A stretch of 64,000 bases of DNA from Streptomyces davaonensis JCM 4913 (GTDB taxonomy: Bacteria; Actinomycetota; Actinomycetes; Streptomycetales; Streptomycetaceae), in contig NC_020504.1 of assembly GCF_000349325.1 (NCBI RefSeq), positions 1,426,001 through 1,490,000 of the forward strand. Direction: 5' to 3'. Below are positions 43,763 to 53,400 of the stretch, one piece after another. The notes under the pieces are model-generated. The model made no database searches. It saw nothing but the letters and a program-made list of their open reading frames with translations, and had not been told where the DNA came from. Both the position numbers and the translations under genes were made by a program. Every line of letters begins with the position of its first letter. The first letter of the stretch is position 1.

Positions 43763-44977
43763 TCAGACCCCGACCGCCCGTTCCGTCTCAACGGTCTTGG
43801 TCAGCCACGAGAACAGCCGGTCGTGGAAGAGCCGCATGGCCCCCGAGTGGCAGTGCGCTCCGCCGCCCCCGTCCGCGGTGAACACCTCAAGCGTCTTGGG
43901 CGCGTTCAGTCCGGTGTAGACCTTCTTGGCGTGTTCCAGTCCGGCGAAGAACATGTCCTCTTCCGCGTCCATGACGAGCACGGGACAGCTCACCCGTCCG
44001 ATGACGTCGGACAGCCCGAACTCGGGCAGCCGACGCAACAGTCCGGCCGGGGTGTCGGCGCCGAAGGTCCACAGCGCGTGCCGGAGCAGCCAGCGGGTGA
44101 AGGTCTGCTGGGCGGCGATCCCCCACATGACCGGATTGGCGAAGTCGTCGTGTCCCTGCTCGACCCACTCATGCACGAACGGCGGCAGGGCGACGACATC
44201 GCCCAGTTGCCAGACTGCGTCGTGGGCGACGCAGGCGGCCAGTCGGTGCTCGAAGGCAGCCGCCCGCAGCGCGAGCAGGCCGCCGAGGCTGGTGCCGATC
44301 AGCGCCAGGCGGTCGGGATCCACCCCGGGCAGGGACCGTGCATGGTCCACGACCGGGGTGACGACCTCCTCCCAGTCGGGCCGGAAGACCAGGCCCTGGT
44401 CGCGCAGGACGGAGCCCTGTCCGGGCCCTTCGAAGCAGAGGCAGTTCCAGCCGTGGGCGAGGGCCGCGGCGGCCACGAAGAAGTAGCCTTCCTCCACCGT
44501 GGAGTCGAGCCCGCCGTGGTGGATGATCGTCGGCCGGGGCACGTCGGAGTCGTCGACCCGGTACAGGTAGGCGGGCAGTGAGGTGTCCTCGTAGGGGATG
44601 CGGATGAACTGCGGTGGGCGCTCCATGAGTTCGGCGGCGTCGGCGAAGGTCTCGCGGGACAGGCGCATCAGCCGTAGGGCCTCCGCGCCGCGCGGGTCGT
44701 CGCGCTCGAAGAACTCGGCGGTCCGGTAGTAGTTGTGCGCCCGCAGCAGCGCGGCGCGGGCCGAGTCGGTGCGGCCCTCGCCGCGTGCCGTGACGGCCAG
44801 GCCGTGGACGCGTTCGGCGAGCGAGGTCCAGGCCTGCCGCCAGGAGGCGGTGTCTCCGCCGGAGATCCGGGAGGCGACCGCAACCACCTCGCCGAGTTGC
44901 GCACCGCCGTAGTCGGCATAGCCGGCGGCGCGTAGTGCCTGGTAGTCGAAGGCTGGGTCGTCGAACAGGAACTTCAT
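43763..44977 (-). CDS. Alpha/beta hydrolase (FrsA/DHPON-hydrolase-like)
   Basis: 404 residues: an N-terminal helical cap of about 140 residues and an alpha/beta-hydrolase core with nucleophile Ser230 in IGTSLGG, oxyanion region IIHHGGLDSTVEEGYF, acid in VMDAEEDMF and the late GGGGAHCHSG His. This arrangement matches the FrsA / 2,6-dihydroxypseudooxynicotine hydrolase type. The last gene of the leftward MFS-TetR-esterase operon (ATG overlaps the TetR stop). It may hydrolyse the cluster product or a precursor, giving resistance or tailoring. Confidence 0.85.
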   Translation of the reverse strand: MKFLFDDPAFDYQALRAAGYADYGGAQLGEVVAVASRISGGDTASWRQAWTSLAERVHGLAVTARGEGRTDSARAALLRAHNYYRTAEFFERDDPRGAEALRLMRLSRETFADAAELMERPPQFIRIPYEDTSLPAYLYRVDDSDVPRPTIIHHGGLDSTVEEGYFFVAAAALAHGWNCLCFEGPGQGSVLRDQGLVFRPDWEEVVTPVVDHARSLPGVDPDRLALIGTSLGGLLALRAAAFEHRLAACVAHDAVWQLGDVVALPPFVHEWVEQGHDDFANPVMWGIAAQQTFTRWLLRHALWTFGADTPAGLLRRLPEFGLSDVIGRVSCPVLVMDAEEDMFFAGLEHAKKVYTGLNAPKTLEVFTADGGGGAHCHSGAMRLFHDRLFSWLTKTVETERAVGV

Positions 44978-45657
44978 GGCAGCGGCTCCTCAGCGTGGGG
45001 AAGGTGCTCCGGTGTCGTGCCCGGGCTTGTCCCGGGCCGGCTCGTGCGGGTTCCGTTCAGGAAGGCGTCGACGATGCGTTCGGCGAACACCGCCGATTCC
45101 ACGGGGCGTTGACGCAGGATCAGGCGGGCGGCCATCGGGCCGGTGAGCATCTCGACGGCATCGTCCAGGTCGAGGTCGGCGCGGAGCTCGCCGCTGTCGA
45201 TGCCGTCCGCCAGGACCCGTAGAAAGGCCTCGTGCCGGGCGGCGACGACCGTGTCCTCGAAGCGCTCCACGAGTTGCGGGCGGCGTACCGCCTCTCCGAG
45301 CAGGCTGCCGATCAGCCGGTGCAGATTGGTGTCCTGGCCGCGGTGGCGCAGCTGGTCGACGAGCGTCACCAGCCGGTCCCGCAGGCTGAGTCCGTCCAGC
45401 GGCGGCACGGGCAGGTCGAGGCTGCCCAGCGCGGCGAGCACCAGTTCTTCCTTGTTGCGCCAACGGCGGTAGATGGTGGCTCGGGCGACGCAGGCGCGCT
45501 GGGCGACCAGGTCCATGGACAGGTCGCCGAAGCTGCACCCCTCACTGAGCAGGCCCAGGGTGCTGTCCAGGATCGCCTGGTCGGCGGCGGGGTCGCGCTG
45601 GCGGCCGCCCCGGGGGACGGGTCCCGGGGCGGCCGCGGGTGGGTCGACGTGGGGCAT
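44974..45657 (-). CDS. TetR-family regulator of the export operon
   Basis: 227 residues from ATG 45657. HTH: QAILDSTLGLLSEGCSFGDL, SMDLVAQRACVARATIYRRW, NKEELVLAAL, with the TetR_C-type ligand domain after it. It lies between the MFS exporter and the esterase in one operon. It is the likely binder of the 42-base palindrome upstream of the exporter. Confidence 0.92.
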   Translation of the reverse strand: MPHVDPPAAAPGPVPRGGRQRDPAADQAILDSTLGLLSEGCSFGDLSMDLVAQRACVARATIYRRWRNKEELVLAALGSLDLPVPPLDGLSLRDRLVTLVDQLRHRGQDTNLHRLIGSLLGEAVRRPQLVERFEDTVVAARHEAFLRVLADGIDSGELRADLDLDDAVEMLTGPMAARLILRQRPVESAVFAERIVDAFLNGTRTSRPGTSPGTTPEHLPHAEEPLP

Positions 45658-45662
45658 ACGGC

Positions 45663-47267
45663 TCAGACCTCCGTGGTGTGGACTTCTCGCGTGGTCGCCT
45701 CCTGGCCGCCGGGTGCCCTGATGGCCGTACGGGAGGGCAGGAACAGCAGGCTGACGAGGGCGCCGAGGAAGGTGACACCGACCGCGACGAGGGCCGTGAG
45801 GTGCATGGCGGAGACGAACGCGTCGACGGCCCGGCCGGCGAGCGGTGCACCTCGCGGGCCCAGGTCCTCCGCGGCGGTGAGGGTGGCGGCGATGGACTCC
45901 CCGGCGCTGTCGCGGAGCGGGGCGGGCAGCGGCGTCAGGTGGTCCTCGATCCGGGAGCGGTAGGCGAGGGAGAGCACCGAGCCGAGGACGGCGACACCGA
46001 GGGCGCCGCCGACCTGCCGGAAGGTGGTGGTGACGGCCGATCCGGTGCCCGCCCGGTCCGAGGAGACGGCGGACATGGCGGCCGAGGTCGCGGGCGGCAT
46101 GACGCAGGCGATGCCGATGCCCATGACGAAGAGGACGGACTCGATCACCCACACCTCGGTCCGCTCGTCGATGCCCGCCACGGCGAGGAAGGCCAGCGAG
46201 GTGAGCAGCATGCCCACGGCGCACACCGGCCCGGTTCCGATCCGTTTGGCCGCGAGCGTGGCCGGTGCCGAGCAGCCCAACTGCGCCAGGGCCAGGGGCA
46301 GCAGCAGGCACCCGGCCTCGAGCGGCGTCCAGCCGCGCACGCTCTGGAGATAGAACACCAGGAAGAAGGTGGCGCCGAGCAAGGCGAAGAAGACCAGGCA
46401 GATGACCGTCACCGCAGCCGAGAAGCGGCGGTCGGTGAACAGGGCGAGGTCCAGCGCGGGCCGCTCGATGCGGTGTTCCCAGAGGGCGAACAGGCCCAGG
46501 ATCAGCAGACCCCCGAGGATCGGCCCCCAGACGACGGCCTCCGCCCAGTTGTCCGACTCACCGCCCCGGATCACGCCGTACACCAGAGAGGTGAGCCCGG
46601 CGACGGACAGCACGGCGCCGAGCGGGTCGAGACCGCCGCGTCCGGGGTCCTTGGACTCGGGGACGACGTAGAGCGCGGCGGTGGCGCCGATCAGTACGAC
46701 GGGCAGGTTGACCAGGAACACCGAGCCCCACCAGAAGTGTTCGAGCAGCGCGCCACCGGTGATCGGCCCGAGCGCGATGGCCAGTCCGGCGGCGCCCGCC
46801 CACAGACCGATGGCCTTGGCACGCTCGGCGGGCGGGAAGACGGCCATGATGATCGCCAGGGTGGCCGGCAGCACCAGGGCGGCCCCGACTCCCAAACCCG
46901 CCCGCGCGACGATCAGTTCGTCGGCGCTGCTGGCGTAGGCGGACCACACGGAACAGGCGCCGAAGACGGCAAGTCCGGCCAGCAGGACGCGTTTTCGTCC
47001 CCAGCGGTCGGCGAGCGCGCCGGTGGTGAAGAGCAGCGCGGCGAAGACCAGGGTGTAGGAGTCGATGGACCACTGCAATGCGCCCGGCGAGGCCCCGAGG
47101 CCCTCGGGCGCGGGCTCGGCCAGGGTTTTCAAGGCCACGTTGAGGATCGACGTGTCCAGGACCACGAGCAGCAGGCCGACCAGGAGCACCGCGAGCACGC
47201 GCCAGCGGTGCGGGTGCGCGGTCTGCGAGGTGGGGCCAGGGGGCGTGCGGCGAGACTGAGGTGTCAC
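45663..47267 (-). CDS. DHA2-type MFS multidrug exporter (14 TM)
   Basis: 534 residues. Typical DHA2 sequence: VVLDTSILNVALKTL in TM1, LQWSIDSYTLVFAALLFTTG and ADRWGRKRVLLAG (motif A) in TM2-3, ARAGLGVGAALVLPATLAII (motif C-like) and a FRQVGGALGVAVLGSVLS segment late. GTG 47267 with GAGGAG upstream. It is the first gene of the exporter-TetR-esterase operon and probably exports the cluster product. Confidence 0.93.
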   Translation of the reverse strand: MTPQSRRTPPGPTSQTAHPHRWRVLAVLLVGLLLVVLDTSILNVALKTLAEPAPEGLGASPGALQWSIDSYTLVFAALLFTTGALADRWGRKRVLLAGLAVFGACSVWSAYASSADELIVARAGLGVGAALVLPATLAIIMAVFPPAERAKAIGLWAGAAGLAIALGPITGGALLEHFWWGSVFLVNLPVVLIGATAALYVVPESKDPGRGGLDPLGAVLSVAGLTSLVYGVIRGGESDNWAEAVVWGPILGGLLILGLFALWEHRIERPALDLALFTDRRFSAAVTVICLVFFALLGATFFLVFYLQSVRGWTPLEAGCLLLPLALAQLGCSAPATLAAKRIGTGPVCAVGMLLTSLAFLAVAGIDERTEVWVIESVLFVMGIGIACVMPPATSAAMSAVSSDRAGTGSAVTTTFRQVGGALGVAVLGSVLSLAYRSRIEDHLTPLPAPLRDSAGESIAATLTAAEDLGPRGAPLAGRAVDAFVSAMHLTALVAVGVTFLGALVSLLFLPSRTAIRAPGGQEATTREVHTTEV

Positions 47268-47350
47268 GGATGTCCGCTCCTCGGTGAGAAGAGGGTGATC
47301 GTGAGCTGAGTGCCGTTCGGCGCCGTGGCCTTGACGCTAGACCCGGCGAG

Positions 47351-47392
47351 CAATCGAGTCAACGGTGTATCGAAACACTGTTGACTCGATTG
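47351..47392. promoter_or_regulatory. 42-base palindrome upstream of the MFS exporter
   Basis: Arms of 18 bases, CAATCGAGTCAACGGTGT and ACACTGTTGACTCGATTG, pair with one mismatch around a six-base centre. It lies 84 bases upstream of the exporter start and after the PPTase stop. The length suits a TetR protein binding as two dimers. AT-richer than its surroundings. Confidence 0.8.
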
Positions 47393-47405
47393 CCGAAGCC
47401 GGTGG

Positions 47406-48071
47406 TTACAGACCGTCAGGCCCCAATGCGCGGGCGACGACGAAGCGGTCCATGACCGGATCGCACCGCAACCGCCAACCCGGCGCGGAAGGTTCCAGCC
47501 ACCAGCCGTCGCCCGGGACGGGCCGGGGGCGGAGGCGTGCGAAATCGTGCGCAAGACCGACGCCGAGCGCCTTGGTGTAGGCCTCTTTGAGCGTCCACAG
47601 CCGTACCAGCAGCGCATTGCGTTCGGCGGGCGGCAGTTCGCGCAGCTCGGCCAGTTCCTCCGGGTGACAGAACCTCTCGGCGAACCCGGGCGCCAGCAAC
47701 GGGCGGTCCCGCGCCTCCACGTCCACGCCGATGCGACGACCGTGCGCCACGCCGACGACTAGCACGTCGGCCGTATGACTGATGCTCACGTCCAGCCCCG
47801 AGGGGGCGCGCAGGACCGGCCGCCCATGGCCGTCGCGGTCCAGGACCACACGGTGGGGTGAGGTGGCGGCGGCCGCCGCCACCGCTTGGCGCAGCAGCCG
47901 CCGGGAGCCCAACGACCGTGCCCGGCCCACGGTTTCGCCCGCGGGCACACCGAGCGCCCGCGGCCGTACGTCCAGCCGGCCCAGGCAGACGGCATGCCCG
48001 CCGGGAGGCAGCGGACCGGCCGGGAGTGCTCCCACCGCGGTCCCCTCGCCGGGTACGTCCGCTTCGCCCAC
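47406..48071 (-). CDS. Sfp-type phosphopantetheinyl transferase
   Basis: 221 residues from GTG 48071 (GAGGAGG five bases upstream; the frame is open 23 codons further). The ACPS signature is intact: ISHTADVLVVGVAHGRRIGV with VDVE (magnesium ligands), then LLVRLWTLKEAYTKALGVGL. It moves 4'-phosphopantetheine from CoA to the serine of carrier proteins. Three carrier domains lie in the divergent operon and are the obvious targets. Confidence 0.9.
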   Translation of the reverse strand: MGEADVPGEGTAVGALPAGPLPPGGHAVCLGRLDVRPRALGVPAGETVGRARSLGSRRLLRQAVAAAAATSPHRVVLDRDGHGRPVLRAPSGLDVSISHTADVLVVGVAHGRRIGVDVEARDRPLLAPGFAERFCHPEELAELRELPPAERNALLVRLWTLKEAYTKALGVGLAHDFARLRPRPVPGDGWWLEPSAPGWRLRCDPVMDRFVVARALGPDGL

Positions 48072-48289
48072 ACAGCCCTCCTCGCGTCGACGCTTCAGGC
48101 ACCGCGTGCCAGCACGGTACGTGTCCCCGCGCGCACCCATCGTCGCAACCGGCCATGCCTACAACCCCAAACCCTTGACGTGCGCACCAATTTTCGCTTT
48201 ACGCCGTCTTTTCACGACACCTCAAGGCTTGGGGCAATCGGATGGCACTCGGTGCCGCCGCAAGGATCGGTTCTGGGAGAGGACAGCCC

Positions 48290-50098
48290 GTGCCACACCA
48301 GCTTCAGTACCGGACGATGACGGACGCCGTACGCACCGGCGTGGAACGCCATCCTGAGCGGCCCGCGTTCGTGTACCTGCACGAGGACGGCCCGGACATG
48401 CGGCCCGAGCAGCTCAGCTACGCCGAACTGGACCGCCGGGCCCGCTCGGTGGCCACCAGGCTCCAGCACGCGTCCCAGCAAGACCGCTCGCGTCCGGTCC
48501 TGCTGCTCTACCCGCCGACCCTGGACTTCGTCACGGCCTTTCTCGGCTGCTTCTACGCGGGGCGCACCGCCATCCCCGCACCCCTGCCCGACGAGCCGGG
48601 CGAACGACTGGCCCGGGTCCACGGGATCCTGCGGGACGCCGACGTGGGCGCGGTGCTGACCCTGCCGAAGTACCGGCAGGCCATCGCGGCCTGGCTGGCC
48701 GCAGCGGGAGAGCAGGACGTGCTGTGCCTGGCGACCGGCGCGGACGCCGAGGAGACGGCCGACCCCGACCTGTGGACCCCGCCCCGCGTACGCGACACGG
48801 ATGTGGCCTTCCTCCAGTACAGCTCCGGCTCCACCAGCGAGCCGAAGGGCGTCATGGTCACGCACGCCAACCTCGCCGCCAACGAGGAGGCCATCCGCGG
48901 CGCCATGGTGACCCCGGACGGCGTGGTGGCCGGCAGCTGGCTGCCGCTCTACCACGACATGGGGCTCATCGGCATGACCCTGCAACCGCTGTGGGTGGGC
49001 GGCACCAGCGTGCAGATGTCCCCGATCGCCTTCATCAAACAACCGCACCGCTGGCTGCGCATGATCCACGACTACCGGGTCGAGGGCACCGCATCCCCCA
49101 ACTTCGGCTACGAACTGTGCACCCGCCGCGTCACCGAGGAACAGTCCGCCGACCTGGACCTGTCCAGCCTGCGGGTGGCCCTCAACGGGGCCGAGCCGGT
49201 GCGCGCCGAGACCCTGCGCGCCTTCGTCGGCCGCTTCGCGGGCAACGGGCTGCGTCCGCAGGCGATCCGGCCCTGTTACGGCCTGGCGGAGAACACCCTG
49301 CTGGTCTCCAGCGGCGACACCGAGGCCCCCCACCTCGAACTCACCGTGGACGCCCGCGCCCTGGAGCAGGACGAGCTGCGGCCCGCCCGTAGCGACCGTG
49401 CCGACCGCACCCTGGTCGGCTGCGGCCGGCCGAAGGACACCGAGGTGCTGATCGTGGACCCGGTGACCCTGCGGGTGCTGCCCGACGGCCAGGTCGGCGA
49501 GATCTGGCTGCGCGGCCGATCGGTGGCCTCCGGCTACTGGAACCGGAAGGAGCTCACCGCCGAGACCTTCCGGGCCGTGACGGCGGACGGCCGCGCGGGC
49601 TACTTTCGCACCGGTGATCTCGGGGCCCTGCTCGACGAGGAGCTCTACGTCACCGGGCGGATCAAGGAGATGCTGATCCAGCACGGCCGCAACCTCTACC
49701 CGCAGGACATCGAGCAGGCCGTACAGGAGTCCGGGGAGGCGTTCCGGCGCGGCGGAGGCGCGGTGTTCACCGTCACCGACGAGGCGTCCGAGCGCGCGCA
49801 CGTGGTCGTGGTGCAGGAGTTGCGGGCCCCCGCCGTCGAGGCAGCGGACCTGGTCCAACTCGGCGCCTCGGTCCAGTCCTTGATCAGCCGTCAGTTCCAG
49901 TTGCCCGCCGTGAGCGTGGTGCTGGTGCGCCCCGGAGCGATCCGTAGGACCACCAGCGGCAAGACGCAGCGCACCCTCATGCGGCGGCTCTTCCTCGACG
50001 GCAGCCTGCCGGTGCTGCACCAGCGGCTTCAGCCGCCGGTCGCCGCCCTGGTCACCGCCCCGGGCGAGGCACCGGAGCCCGCCGTCACCCGTCGCTGA
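48290..50098 (+). CDS. Fatty acyl-AMP ligase (FAAL)
   Basis: 602 residues from GTG 48290 (GGGAGAGGA upstream); ATG 48242 is also in frame. The ANL-fold core has the P-loop YSSGSTSEPKGVM (177 onward), the FAAL-type SWLPLYHDMGLIGMTLQPLW segment, CYGLAENTLLVSSGD, YFRTGDLGALLDEELYVTGR and IKEMLIQHGRNLYPQDIEQA. FAALs activate fatty acids as acyl-AMP and pass them to a carrier protein rather than CoA. First gene of the rightward operon, 37 bases before an ACP gene, its likely acceptor. Confidence 0.93.
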   Translation: MPHQLQYRTMTDAVRTGVERHPERPAFVYLHEDGPDMRPEQLSYAELDRRARSVATRLQHASQQDRSRPVLLLYPPTLDFVTAFLGCFYAGRTAIPAPLPDEPGERLARVHGILRDADVGAVLTLPKYRQAIAAWLAAAGEQDVLCLATGADAEETADPDLWTPPRVRDTDVAFLQYSSGSTSEPKGVMVTHANLAANEEAIRGAMVTPDGVVAGSWLPLYHDMGLIGMTLQPLWVGGTSVQMSPIAFIKQPHRWLRMIHDYRVEGTASPNFGYELCTRRVTEEQSADLDLSSLRVALNGAEPVRAETLRAFVGRFAGNGLRPQAIRPCYGLAENTLLVSSGDTEAPHLELTVDARALEQDELRPARSDRADRTLVGCGRPKDTEVLIVDPVTLRVLPDGQVGEIWLRGRSVASGYWNRKELTAETFRAVTADGRAGYFRTGDLGALLDEELYVTGRIKEMLIQHGRNLYPQDIEQAVQESGEAFRRGGGAVFTVTDEASERAHVVVVQELRAPAVEAADLVQLGASVQSLISRQFQLPAVSVVLVRPGAIRRTTSGKTQRTLMRRLFLDGSLPVLHQRLQPPVAALVTAPGEAPEPAVTRR

Positions 50099-50135
50099 GT
50101 TCTGCAGGCACCAGCCCCTGAGAGGAAGAAACGCC

Positions 50136-50471
50136 ATGAGCATCGCCCCCGACACCCGAGGCGCCCGTCGCGCCGGACCCGTGGACCGGCCCTCGCCTCG
50201 CGGAACGGCACCCGACCTCGAACTGTGGCTGACCGGGCGAGTCGCCTTCCACCTGCGCAGGACCGCCGACGAGATAGACCCGGACACCCCGCTCGCCGAC
50301 TACGGCATCGACTCCGTCGCGGCGATCAGCATCTGCGGCGAGATCGAGGAGACGTACCGGATGGCGGTCTCCCCCACCATCGCGTACGACTTCCCGACGG
50401 TCCACGCGATCGCGTCCCATGTCGCCGAACGCCTGGCCGACCGGGCTGCGGGCCGCGAGGACCCGTCATGA
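50136..50471 (+). CDS. Acyl carrier protein (FAAL partner)
   Basis: 111 residues with a 25-residue disordered N-terminus. The carrier motif is YGIDSVAAISICGEIEETY; Ser60 would carry phosphopantetheine. It follows the FAAL and its stop overlaps the PKS start (ATGA), so it is well placed to receive the fatty acid and hand it to the KS. Confidence 0.9.
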   Translation: MSIAPDTRGARRAGPVDRPSPRGTAPDLELWLTGRVAFHLRRTADEIDPDTPLADYGIDSVAAISICGEIEETYRMAVSPTIAYDFPTVHAIASHVAERLADRAAGREDPS

Positions 50472-53400
50472 GCGTGCGCGAGCCCATCGCCGTAGTCGGT
50501 CTCGACTGCCGTTTCCCCGGCGCCCGGGACGCACAGGAGTACTGGGCACTCCTCATGGACGGACGCGACGGCACCGGCCGGGTGCCCGAGCGGCGCTGGG
50601 ACGCTGAGCGCTACCACGTCGCCGCCCCGTCCACCGCGCAGGGCGCCCCCGGCAGCCGGCCGCCCGGCCGCAGCAACACCGTGCGCGGCGGCTTCATCGA
50701 CGACCCCGACGCGTTCGACCCCGCCTTCTTCGGGATCGCACCGCGCGAGGCCGCCGCGATGGACCCGCAGCAACGGCTGCTGCTCCAGTGCTCGTGGCGG
50801 GCCGTGGAGGACGCCGCCGTCGCACCGCAGGACCTGGCCGGCACGGCGACCGGCGTGTTCGTCGGAGTGATGGCCAGCGAGTGGGCGCATCTGGCGCTCC
50901 GGGACTACGACCGGATCACCGCCCGCCACGGCTCCGGCAACGGCTACTTCATGGCCGCGAACCGCGTCTCGTACCACCTCGACCTCAAGGGCCCGAGCCT
51001 TGCGGTGGACACGGCCTGCTCCTCCTCGCTGGTCGCCGTGCACCTCGCGATGAACTCGCTGCGCTGGGGCGAGTGCGACCACGCCCTGGTGGCCGGCACC
51101 AACCTGATCATGACGCCGGTCATCAACATCTTCTACACCCAGGCCGGTCTCTCGGCGCCCGACGGCCGGTGCAAGCCGTTCAGCGCGGCGGCGGACGGGA
51201 TCGGGCGCGCCGAGGGCGTGGCGGTGCTCGTGCTGCGCCGCCTCGGCGACGCGCTGGCGGACCGTCAGCCGGTGTACGCCGTGCTGAAGGAGACCGGGAG
51301 CAACCAGGACGGCCGCAGCAACGGCATCACCGCGCCCAACCGCTGGGCTCAGGAGCAGCTGATCGAGTCCGTGTGGGAGCGGGCCGGCATCACCGCCGAC
51401 GACATCGGGTTCATCGAGGCGCACGGCACCGGCACGCTGCTCGGCGACTTCATCGAGGCCCAGGCGCTCGGCCGGCTGACCGCTGCCCGCAGCGGCGGCA
51501 GCGTCGCGCTGGGCTCGGTCAAGAGCAACTTCGGGCACGCCGAAGGCGCGGCCGGCATCGCCGGACTCATCAAGACCGTCCTCGCGCTGCACCACCGTAC
51601 GGTGCCGCCGAGCCGGTACGCCCACGACGAGAACCCGCGGTTGGACCTGCCCGGACAGCGGCTGAACCTGCTCAGGTCGCCGCTCAGGCTGGGCTCCGGC
51701 ACGGTGCATGCCGCGGTGAGCAGTTTCGGCATGGGCGGCAGCAACGCCCACGCGGTGCTGGCCTCAGCGCCCCGGACGGTCCATCGGACCCGCCCCGGTG
51801 CGCCGGGCGTGTTCACCGTCTCCGCCCGGGGCGCGGAGCGGCTGCGGGCCAATCTGCTCGCCCAGGCCGAGGCCCTCGCCCGCCGTCCGGGCGACCAACT
51901 GGCGCAGGTGTGCTGGACCAGCAACCGGGTCAAGTCCCGGCTGCCGCAACGGGTGGCCGTCGCCGCCGCCGACCTGCCCACGCTGGTGGCGGGGCTCCGG
52001 GAGGCGGCACACCGGGTGGACGGGACCGGCCCGGCGGGCACCGCCCGGCGGGCGGCCCCGTCGGTGGCGTTCGCCTTCACCGGGCAGGGTGCGCAGGACC
52101 CCCGGAACACCGCCTCCTGGTACCGGTCGTGCCCCGCCTACGCACGCCACCTCGACGACGTGGACCGACTGCTCGCCCCGCACACCGGTCGGTCCGTGCG
52201 CGACCTGCTCCTCGACGACGCCCCGGAGTTCCACCGCCCGGGACTGGTCCAGCCCGCGCTGTTCGCGGTCGGGTACGCGATGGCCGCCACCCTGGCCGAG
52301 GCCGGGATCAGGCCCGCGTACGTCATCGGGCACAGCATCGGCGAGTTCGCGGCCGCCTGCGTGGCCGGAGCGCTCGACCCGGCGGACGCCGCCCGGCTGG
52401 TCGCCCGGCGCGGACAGCTGATGGAGACACTGCCCGACGACGGCGGGATGCTCGCGGTGGCCCTCGACGCCGCGGAGGCCGAGCCGCTGCTCGCGGGACG
52501 GCAGCGGCTCGGCCTGGCCGCCGCGAACGGCCCCCGCCGCACCGTGATCGCCGGAGACCGCGGTGAACTCACCGCCCTCATCGCCGAGTTGACCGAACGC
52601 AAGGTGGCCGCCCGGCCGCTCGCGGTCTCCCATGCCTTCCACTCGCCGCTGATGCTGCCCGTGGTCGACGCGTTCCGCCGCGCCTGCGCGAACACCCCCG
52701 ACCGGCGTCCGAACCTTCCGGTCTTCTCGACCGTCCACGGCCGGGAGCTGACCGGCGAGGAAACCCTTGACGCCGACTACTGGGCGGCACAGATCACCGC
52801 CCCGGTGCGGTTCGCCGAGGCCGCCCACGCACTGCTCGCCACCGACGTCACCCACGTGGTGGAGATCGGCCCGGCCGCGGTGCTCACCCCGCTGCTGGCC
52901 CGGCTGCGGACGGAGACCGGATCCCCGGTGAGCCTGCACGCCGCACATCCCGGCGAGCGTGCCCCGGGGCACCGGCCCCAGCAGTTGTTCGGCGAACTGT
53001 GGTGCGCGGGCCTCACCCCCGACTGGGACGTGCTGTACGCCGAGTCCGACCGGCTGCCCCGTCGGCTGCCGCCCTATCTGTTCGACACCTCGTTCCGCGC
53101 CTGGCGCTCCGGCGCCGCCCCGGATCATCCGGAACCGTCCGCGCCCCCCATCCCCCTTGGCGCGGACGCCGCGGTACCGCTGCCCACGGACCGCGATCAG
53201 TCGTGTCCGCCGACCCCGGCAGGGGACGTGCCGGACTCCCTCGCCGCACAGGCCCGCCGTCTGGTGTGCCGGGTCGGCGGACACGACCCCGACCTGGTGC
53301 ACGACGACTCCCGGCTCCATGAGGACCTCGGCTTCGACTCGATCCAGGCCGTGGAGCTGAAGGCCCGGATCGAGCACGAGCTGCCCCACCTCGGCACGCT

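Noticed and set aside
48191..48215. TTTTCGC/TTTTCAC repeats before the FAAL gene as a SARP site
   Set aside because: Spacing is 18 bases, not the 11 or 22 expected for SARP heptamers, and there are only two copies.
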